From NCBI GenBank assembly GCA_038316335.1, contig JBBQAM010000017.1:1-64000 (forward strand): 64,000 nucleotides of DNA, given 5' to 3'. Made by a program: the position numbers and the translations under genes. The DNA is from JALHST01 sp038316335 (GTDB lineage Bacteria > Bacteroidota > Bacteroidia > Flavobacteriales > Flavobacteriaceae). The notes beneath the pieces were generated by a model. The model saw only the letters and a program-made list of their open reading frames with translations. It made no database searches and was not told the DNA's origin. The number at the start of each line of letters is the position of its first letter. Position 1 is the first letter of the stretch. This document shows positions 58,793 to 64,000 of this stretch, in pieces.

Positions 58793-59530
58793 ATGAAAAG
58801 GATTATTTTAATATTGGGGCTGACCTTGCTATTCAACTTCTCCTACGGTCAAGCTTCACATGTCAACATGGAAACATTTAGTGGTGGAGACGGCCAATTG
58901 GGTATGGCCTTTGCCGAAATGCGTAAGAAAAAAGACCTCGTCAGTGATTTGCCGACCGTGGGTTCGGTATATATCGATGACCAATTCTTGCCTTGTAAAG
59001 TATATTTCGACAATGACCTGGTCGGGGATTTCTACTACCGCCACAATGCCTATAATGATGAGATAGAAATTAAGGATACCCAATTTGTCGAGGAAGCTGA
59101 AAGTTCCTTGGCCACGATCAAGGAACTAAAACTTGTAGACCCGATAGGCGATAAGGAATTGTCATTAAAGACCTATAAAAACAAACAAGGAGAGGTACGA
59201 AATGGGTATCTATACCTATTAACCGATGGCGACAATTATAAACTCTTTACAAAGAACAACGTAAAATATACCGAAGGTACCCATGCAATTAGTTCGATGG
59301 TCAGGGATACGCCCAATAAATTCAGCCAATTTACCGAATATTATTTCGTTGCCAAGGATGGGAAGGTGGCAGAATATATTAGCAATCGAAAAAATGATTT
59401 CCTTAAATTACTTGATAAAGAGACCCGGCAGGATGTTCAAAATTTTATGAAAAAAGAAAAAATAAACCTGAAGGACGAGGCCGATTTGATAGCGGTTTTC
59501 AACCATTTGAATGCGATGGCTTCCTCTTGA
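58793..59530 (+). CDS. Secreted protein of unknown function, 245 residues
   Basis: A secreted or periplasmic protein with a signal peptide (MKRIILILGLTLLFNFSYGQ) and no lipobox or other membrane segment. The mature part alternates beta strands (VGSVYIDDQFLPCKVYFDNDLVGDFYYRHNAYNDEIEIKD, a segment resembling small repeat proteins) with a helical C-terminus rich in Lys, Asp and Phe (FLKLLDKETRQDVQNFMKKEKINLKDEADLIAVFNHL). No enzyme motif is visible and I do not recognise a family. It ends just before a clear terminator. Confidence 0.72.
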   Translation: MKRIILILGLTLLFNFSYGQASHVNMETFSGGDGQLGMAFAEMRKKKDLVSDLPTVGSVYIDDQFLPCKVYFDNDLVGDFYYRHNAYNDEIEIKDTQFVEEAESSLATIKELKLVDPIGDKELSLKTYKNKQGEVRNGYLYLLTDGDNYKLFTKNNVKYTEGTHAISSMVRDTPNKFSQFTEYYFVAKDGKVAEYISNRKNDFLKLLDKETRQDVQNFMKKEKINLKDEADLIAVFNHLNAMASS

Positions 59531-59574
59531 TGAGAAGCTAGATCGCATCTAAAATCAAAATACAAGATACTTTG

Positions 59575-59606
59575 ACCATCCCGATACGTCGGGGTGGTTT
59601 TTTATT
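59575..59606 (+). terminator. Rho-independent terminator before rlmB
   Basis: A 10-bp stem (59575-59584 with 59589-59598, one G-T pair) with a TACG loop, followed by a T-run. It lies 44 bases after the secreted protein gene and 14 bases before the rlmB start. Confidence 0.85.
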
Positions 59607-59619
59607 TTACCTTTAGCAC

Positions 59620-60357
59620 ATGCAAAATACCAGTCAAATTTATGGAATACGGGCCGTCTTAGAAGCTATTAAGGCAAAGGAGACCGTCGACAAGGTGTTT
59701 ATTCAGAAAGGGCTTAAAGGCGAGCTATCCAAAGAATTGGAAGGGGTGCTGCGAAAAAACGGAATTCCTGTTTCCTATGTACCTATTGAAAAACTGAATC
59801 GGCTGGCACCCCATAACCATCAGGGCGTCGTAGCAACTATATCCCCGATTTCCTTTTATAAACTTGAAGAGCTCGTGGAGCAGGTTTTGGCCTCCGAAAA
59901 AATACCCTTGTTCCTGCTCCTCGACCAGATTTCGGATGTTCGAAATTTTGGGGCCATCATTCGCACGGCTGAATGCACCGGCGTTGATGGCATCATCATT
60001 CAAAAAAGCGGTTCGGCCCCAGTGACCGCTGATACCATAAAAACTTCAGCAGGGGCCGTATTTAAAGTACCTATCGTAAAAGTTGATCATTTAAAGGATG
60101 CTATTTTTTATTTGCAGGCATCTGGAATCCCAGTAGTGGCAGCCTCTGAAAAATCACAGGAATCCCTCTATACCATCCCGTTCGACCAACCGTGCGCCAT
60201 TGTCATGGGCGCCGAGGACAAAGGCATTTCTCCCTCGATCTTAAAAATTACCGACTATACGGCCAAACTACCCATATTGGGGGAAATCGCCTCTTTGAAC
60301 GTTTCGGTTGCCTGTGGGGTGTTTTTGTACGAAGTAGTTAGGCAGCGCATGGTTTAA
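59620..60357 (+). CDS. rlmB: 23S rRNA (guanosine-2'-O)-methyltransferase RlmB
   Basis: A 245-residue SpoU-family methyltransferase (SPOUT fold) that 2'-O-methylates G2251 of 23S rRNA with S-adenosylmethionine. The N-terminal substrate-binding domain (1-75) starts IYGIRAVLEAIKAKETVDKVFIQKGL. SpoU motifs follow: LLDQISDVRNFGAIIRTAECTGVDGII, AIVMGAEDKGISPSIL and LPILGEIASLNVSVACGVFLYEVVRQR (motif III knot). Length is standard. The start lies directly after a terminator. Confidence 0.97.
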   Translation: MQNTSQIYGIRAVLEAIKAKETVDKVFIQKGLKGELSKELEGVLRKNGIPVSYVPIEKLNRLAPHNHQGVVATISPISFYKLEELVEQVLASEKIPLFLLLDQISDVRNFGAIIRTAECTGVDGIIIQKSGSAPVTADTIKTSAGAVFKVPIVKVDHLKDAIFYLQASGIPVVAASEKSQESLYTIPFDQPCAIVMGAEDKGISPSILKITDYTAKLPILGEIASLNVSVACGVFLYEVVRQRMV

Positions 60358-60361
60358 GGTT

Positions 60362-60381
60362 CGAAGTCCGAAGTCCGAAGT
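60362..60381. repeat. Tandem 7-bp repeat (CGAAGTC, almost three copies)
   Basis: Two full copies and a partial third of CGAAGTC, directly behind the rlmB stop. It is a short tandem repeat in the convergent spacer between rlmB and the rhomboid gene; such arrays are known slippage sites. Confidence 0.85.
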
Positions 60382-60418
60382 TTAATGATGAAGGTTTACT
60401 GTCTACTCCCTAAGGTCA

Positions 60419-60436
60419 TCCCGATAACTATCGGGA
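60419..60436. repeat. Palindrome with 8-bp arms
   Basis: TCCCGATA and TATCGGGA separated by two bases. It lies in the convergent rlmB/rhomboid spacer. It could act as a bidirectional terminator or be a REP-like element. No T-run is next to it. Confidence 0.6.
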
Positions 60437-60489
60437 CCAAATCCCAACTTTTATTCTCTGAAGCCCAGTGCCAAGTAGGGATAATTATT

Positions 60490-60549
60490 CATTGATAATT
60501 GTTCATTGTTTATTGATCATTGTTCACTGCCTACTGTTTACTGCCTACT
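60490..60549. repeat. Degenerate low-complexity repeat region
   Basis: Imperfect repeats of ATTGTTCATTG-like and CTGCCTACTGTTTACTGCC-like sequence just downstream of the rhomboid gene, on top of its stop codon. They resemble decayed intergenic repeats and have no visible coding content. Confidence 0.55.
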
Positions 60550-61294
60550 AATCCTCCGAAGCCTTGTGCGTAGGAGGACTTTCCTTAAAATGATAGTTGA
60601 TTTTAATCGTTGTAGCATCCTCTTCTTTTTTTAGCGTCTCAATAAAATTGCCGTCTTTATCAAAATGTTTTAAGAATTCGTCCTGTTCCTCGTCATAATC
60701 GTCCTGTTCCCAAGCAAATTTTTTAGTCGATGGTAATTTTGAATCAACGAAAAAGGCCAGTGCCAGGCCGGTAAGGAATCCCCCCAAATGGCCCTCCCAC
60801 GAAATTTCCTCCTTGACAGGAAAAATGTACCAAAGCAGACTTCCATAGATAAATACGATCATTAGGGACAAGGCCACCAATCGATAATACTTCGTGAAAA
60901 TGCCCTTAAAAAAAATAAAACTCGCCAAAAGGTAAATTATGCCACTGGCCCCAATATGAAAAGAGGGTCTACCGATTGCCCAGGTAATAAGTCCGGAAAA
61001 AACCAACCCTAAAAAAAGCACCCGCAAGGCAATATTTCGATAGAAATAAAAAAGGGAAGCCAACAATACGGCTACGGGTATTGTATTGTTATAAAGGTGT
61101 TCAACAGAACCATGGATAAAAGGCGAAAGAAAGATGCCGCGCAAACCTGTGACAGTACGAGGGTAAATGCCGTACTCATTCAAATTCACCTGCCATCGCA
61201 ATTCTACCCAAAAAACCAGCCATATCAACAGTACTGCCGCTATTGGCGCAATGATGACGGCATTGGTGAATTTAAAATAAGTATGCTCAGACAT
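60548..61294 (-). CDS. Rhomboid family intramembrane serine protease
   Basis: A 248-residue rhomboid with about six membrane helices, cutting substrates inside the membrane. The catalytic Ser is Ser117 in HIGASGIIYLL, the base is His169 in WEGHLGGFLTG, and the HxxxN-type motif is at HLYNN (66-70). The C-terminal tail (about 185-248) is acidic and cytoplasmic-looking, ending HKASED. The start MSEHTYFKF is the same sequence that is repeated 111 bases upstream in a tandem duplication, so this ATG is the inner, intact copy. Confidence 0.93.
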   Translation of the reverse strand: MSEHTYFKFTNAVIIAPIAAVLLIWLVFWVELRWQVNLNEYGIYPRTVTGLRGIFLSPFIHGSVEHLYNNTIPVAVLLASLFYFYRNIALRVLFLGLVFSGLITWAIGRPSFHIGASGIIYLLASFIFFKGIFTKYYRLVALSLMIVFIYGSLLWYIFPVKEEISWEGHLGGFLTGLALAFFVDSKLPSTKKFAWEQDDYDEEQDEFLKHFDKDGNFIETLKKEEDATTIKINYHFKESPPTHKASED

Positions 61295-61445
61295 AGGATA
61301 AAATTAACCGTATTCCTTACAAAAAACCAGCCATATCAACAGTACTGCCGCTATTGGCGCAATGATGACGGCATTGGTGAATTTAAAATAAGTATGCTCA
61401 GACATAGGATAAAATTAACCGTATTCTTTACAAAAAACCAGCCAT
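61209..61445. repeat. 111-bp tandem duplication over the rhomboid 5' end
   Basis: Two complete 111-bp units (61209-61319 and 61320-61430) that differ by one base near their junction (C at 61316, T at 61427), followed by the first 15 bases of a third unit (61431-61445). The repeated 15-base sequence CAAAAAACCAGCCAT bounds each unit. The ancestral state was therefore one unit flanked by two 15-base direct repeats, and slippage or recombination between them made the duplication. The unit covers the rhomboid start codon and its first membrane helix. Confidence 0.95.
61304..61405 (-). pseudogene. Duplicated 5' fragment of the rhomboid gene (33-codon frame)
   Basis: The outer copy of the duplication keeps a start codon and reads MSEHTYFKFTNAVIIAPIAA and eight more rhomboid residues, then CKEYG and TAA. 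The stop lies 9 nt before the intact rhomboid ATG in the same frame. If translated it would be a short membrane-helix peptide. It may also act as a translated leader. It arose from the tandem repeat, and expression is unknown. Confidence 0.65.
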
Positions 61446-61534
61446 CGAAGTGAAATCGGTAAATTTGTCATGGCCGATAGGATTGTTCGTTCTAAGCGTA
61501 TTCAATAGATCGTGAAATGTCTTATTTTTAGACC

Positions 61535-62812
61535 ATGAACGAACCCCTTGCCGAACGTGTGCGTCCCAAAACGCTTGAAGAATATATTAGTCAACACCAT
61601 TTGGTTGGTGACCAGGGCTCGTTGACGTATCAAATCAAAAAAGGCACCATCCCTTCCTTGATCTTTTGGGGGCCACCGGGCACGGGCAAAACGACCTTGG
61701 CCCATATCATCGCCCATGAAAGTGAAAGGCCCTTTTATGCCCTGAGTGCCATTAACAGTGGTGTCAAGGATATTAGGGACGTCATAGACAAGGCAAAACA
61801 ACGTGGCGGACTCTTTACCGCCAAAAACCCCATACTATTCATTGACGAAATACACCGCTTTAGCAAATCACAGCAAGATTCTTTATTGGGTGCCGTAGAA
61901 AAAGGCTGGGTTACCTTGATCGGGGCGACGACCGAAAATCCGAGCTTTGAGGTCATCCCCGCCTTGCTCTCCCGATGTCAGGTATATATCCTGAATCCTT
62001 TTGGAAAGGAAGACCTTATCGCCCTTCTTAAAAGGGCCATGGAGCAGGACGAAGTCTTGAAAAAAAAGAACATTGAACTTCAGGAAATCGAAGCCTTGCT
62101 TCGCCTGTCAGGAGGTGATGGAAGAAAGTTATTGAATATTTTTGAATTGGTCGTAAACTCCGAGGATTCCGATACCATCACCATTACCGACAAAATGGTC
62201 ATTGCGAAGATTCAGAAAAATACGGTGCTCTATGATAAGACCGGGGAACAACACTATGATATTATTTCGGCCTTTATCAAAGCGATACGCGGCAGTGATC
62301 CGAATGGAGCGGTCTACTGGCTCGCCAGGATGATCGAAGGAGGGGAAGACGTTAAATTTATTGCCCGTAGAATGTTGATTTCGGCCTCTGAGGATATCGG
62401 CCTCGCCAATCCTACCGCACTAGTATTGGCCAATACTACCTTTCAGGCCGTCACTAACATCGGATATCCGGAAGCAAGGATCATCCTGAGCCAATGCGCC
62501 ATTTATCTTGCCACTTCCCCAAAGAGTAATGCGAGTTATAAGGCAATCGGCAAAGCACAACAGGCTGTAAACGAATTTGGGGACCTCTCGGTACCACTTC
62601 ATCTGCGTAACGCCCCGACGAAATTGATGAAAGATCTAGGTTATGGAAAGGAGTATCAATATGCCCATGATTACGATCACAATTTTATCGCCGCCGAATT
62701 CTTGCCCGAAGCACTAATAGGTACTGCCTTTTATGAGCCGGGAGACAACCAACGTGAAGTCGCGATCAAGGAATTCCTGAAAAACCGTTGGAAGGATAAA
62801 TACGAAGGCTAG
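61535..62812 (+). CDS. rarA: Replication-associated recombination protein RarA (MgsA)
   Basis: A 425-residue AAA+ ATPase of the RarA/MgsA/WRNIP1 family that acts at stalled replication forks. LAERVRPKTLEEYISQHHLVG at the N-terminus, Walker A FWGPPGTGKTTLAHI, Walker B LFIDEIHRFSKSQQDSLLGAVEKG, and sensor region LIGATTENPSFEVIPALLSRC are intact. The C-terminal tetramer domain contains SDPNGAVYWLARMIEGGEDVKFIARRMLISASEDIGLANP and a DYDHNF motif. It overlaps the convergent secreted protein gene by 4 bases at the 3' end. Confidence 0.97.
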   Translation: MNEPLAERVRPKTLEEYISQHHLVGDQGSLTYQIKKGTIPSLIFWGPPGTGKTTLAHIIAHESERPFYALSAINSGVKDIRDVIDKAKQRGGLFTAKNPILFIDEIHRFSKSQQDSLLGAVEKGWVTLIGATTENPSFEVIPALLSRCQVYILNPFGKEDLIALLKRAMEQDEVLKKKNIELQEIEALLRLSGGDGRKLLNIFELVVNSEDSDTITITDKMVIAKIQKNTVLYDKTGEQHYDIISAFIKAIRGSDPNGAVYWLARMIEGGEDVKFIARRMLISASEDIGLANPTALVLANTTFQAVTNIGYPEARIILSQCAIYLATSPKSNASYKAIGKAQQAVNEFGDLSVPLHLRNAPTKLMKDLGYGKEYQYAHDYDHNFIAAEFLPEALIGTAFYEPGDNQREVAIKEFLKNRWKDKYEG

Positions 62813-63657
62813 AACTTAATGTCCAATGGTACCACCCGCAATTGATCGCCTACATAATATTCAAAAAACCATTGGCCTTCCTTGGAATAGACCAGGCCTT
62901 CATTTTCATCAGTCTTTCCAAGATATTGATCTGGCTTCGAAGTCTTGAATATCTTAAGCCTGATTTTCGGGGTACTGTCTACCAGTTGAAAGCCATTCGG
63001 AATTTCCTGTGCGTACAAAACTCCTGATAGGTGCAATGGGTCTTGTGTGGCCTTCCCTAGCTCGTTTTCCGCTTTTTTAATATCCGAGGGTACGGGCTCC
63101 ATACTTTTATAGGTTTGTCGTTCAGGGGTTACCTCCTCGATCGTAACTTGTTCCTGCCTGTTTTTAGGTGTTTCAGCGACCTTCTTCACATCATTCTTAT
63201 AATTTAGGGTAACGGTTTCTTGGTCATTCCCTTTTGGTTTATAACTATAATTTATAGGGTCAAATGATCGCGCTGCATCACGAATGGCCTCATTGAAGGA
63301 CAATTTATAATCCTTTTCCTTGCTTGTTCCTACCTCAGTGCTCATTATAACCACTGAATTACAATCTTTCAAATTTAAGATTACCTTGGTGGTGAACATC
63401 GATGAAAGATCCTCCAGGCCAAGCAAAAGCCCTAAACAACGATTGCTATTCAAATCTTCTGGTAGGGCATCATCATAGACCACGTCAAACCCCTTTTGAA
63501 CAAGCAAATATTTGATCAATGTACTGGTTTGATACTGGTTTTCATTTTTGAAGCCATCGAATTTCTTCGGTACGATGATGTATTTGTAATCGTTTAATTG
63601 TGCATGGGACATGAAAGGAACCATACATAAAAAAATGGCCAAAATAATATTTTTCAC
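62809..63657 (-). CDS. Secreted protein of unknown function, 282 residues
   Basis: A protein with a signal peptide (MKNIILAIFLCMVPFMSHAQ) and no further membrane segment. The N-terminal half (about 21-140) is alpha/beta in pattern: DYKYIIVPKKFDGFKNENQYQTSTLIKYLLVQKGFDVVYDD, then VILNLKDCNSVVIMSTEVGTSKEKDYKLSFNEAIRDAARS. A variable linker (about 145-205) is rich in Glu, Thr, Lys and Pro. The C-terminal part (about 205-282) is beta-rich (QLVDSTPKIRLKIFKTSKPDQYLGK). The pattern is familiar from flavobacterial proteins of unknown role. It is convergent with rarA, overlapping by 4 bases. Confidence 0.75.
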   Translation of the reverse strand: MKNIILAIFLCMVPFMSHAQLNDYKYIIVPKKFDGFKNENQYQTSTLIKYLLVQKGFDVVYDDALPEDLNSNRCLGLLLGLEDLSSMFTTKVILNLKDCNSVVIMSTEVGTSKEKDYKLSFNEAIRDAARSFDPINYSYKPKGNDQETVTLNYKNDVKKVAETPKNRQEQVTIEEVTPERQTYKSMEPVPSDIKKAENELGKATQDPLHLSGVLYAQEIPNGFQLVDSTPKIRLKIFKTSKPDQYLGKTDENEGLVYSKEGQWFFEYYVGDQLRVVPLDIKF

Positions 63658-64000
63658 AGGATACGATTTAAGATTTAAAAGTGCTATATGAAAAAAGCGT
63701 GCCGAAGTTGATTCAGACCAACAATTCGAATCACTCTTTCAGAATCAAAGATGGTTTTGATGGCCCCAAGATAGGATAATTAATCCTATTTGAAAAGAGG
63801 CATTGCGCCTCGCAGCCAAGTTTCCATAGGCCATCACACCATGTCCTCTTGTCATGGGAGCCAGATCCAATGCAAAGCGCTTGGTGTAGCATGCCACATC
63901 GGCTAAATCTAAAGCCAGAAATGGCCAACGGTCCTAAAAGGGTGGTATTGAACATAACGTTCTCTGGCTAGAAAGTTATAAAAACGATTTTATCTCACTT
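63658..64000. other. Right-end region without a supported gene
   Basis: The last 343 bases of the window. No start-to-stop frame reads as a convincing protein. One minus-strand frame (stop at 63745-63747, open upstream to a TAG at 63934-63936) reads like protein near its end (LDLAPMTRGHGVMAYGNLAAR) but has no start of its own. A gene entering from outside the window, or its decayed remains, is possible. Confidence 0.4.

Noticed and set aside
61097..61453. Plus-strand frame with a 37-residue internal repeat
   Set aside because: The protein repeat is only the shadow of the 111-bp DNA duplication over the minus-strand rhomboid start.
63720..63740. TTCGAATC sequence resembling a tRNA T-loop
   Set aside because: The flanking bases do not form the required stems and no CCA end or anticodon arm is present.
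63731..63955. Minus-strand frame of 74 codons at the right end
   Set aside because: Unusual Cys/Trp content and no signal or family pattern; a different frame over the same bases reads more like protein, so this one is probably chance.

Overview
The window looks like a chromosomal segment of a member of the Flavobacteriaceae (Bacteroidota). The evidence is a SusC/SusD pair, a FecI-type ECF sigma factor with a FecR anti-sigma factor and a TonB-dependent receptor, many short lipoprotein signals, almost no Shine-Dalgarno sequences, and promoters of the Bacteroidota form TTTG-N19-TAnnTTTG. Base composition is moderate to AT-rich and even along the window. No tRNA, rRNA, CRISPR array, insertion sequence or prophage was seen.

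Left part (1-11.6 kb, mostly minus strand): a GH43 glycoside hydrolase lipoprotein with a Tat-exported sugar isomerase-like protein; an aldo/keto reductase; a DUF2207 membrane protein with LemA; a DUF2306 membrane protein with an esterase-like lipoprotein; folD; a four-helix-bundle gene broken by an in-frame stop; and ffh. A 48-residue lipoprotein lies alone on the plus strand.

11.6-26.8 kb: a large repeat-built lipoprotein is divergent from sigma factor - FecR - TonB receptor, a probable cell-surface signalling locus. Then come argS (minus), a plus-strand run of a small unknown protein, an SDR/DUF2867 protein, a BCCT transporter and a sorbosone dehydrogenase-like lipoprotein, and two adjacent amidinotransferase-fold hydrolases (minus).

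26.9-50.2 kb, all minus strand: gltA, a glycogen synthase-like gene, eno and carA lie downstream of one very large translation cluster. The cluster runs from rpsL through rpsG, fusA, S10, spc and alpha-type genes to rpoA and rplQ. It has a consensus promoter in front of rpsL and a terminator after rplQ. There is no tuf, adk or map in it. A structured 232-nt spacer with a terminator-like hairpin separates rpsJ from rplC and is the best regulatory-RNA candidate in the window.

50.5-64 kb: a divergent SusC-SusD-lipoprotein operon of unknown substrate, closed by a clear terminator; an arylsulfotransferase-like lipoprotein; a secreted protein of unknown function; rlmB; a rhomboid protease whose 5' end has been tandemly duplicated (111-bp unit, 15-bp repeats at the junctions); rarA; and a convergent secreted protein. 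The last 340 bases hold no gene that could be supported.

Most of the window is ordinary flavobacterial housekeeping. The observations that most deserve a second look are the rpsJ-rplC leader, the rhomboid tandem duplication, the nonsense-interrupted four-helix-bundle gene and the repeat-built lipoprotein beside the sigma/anti-sigma/receptor locus.
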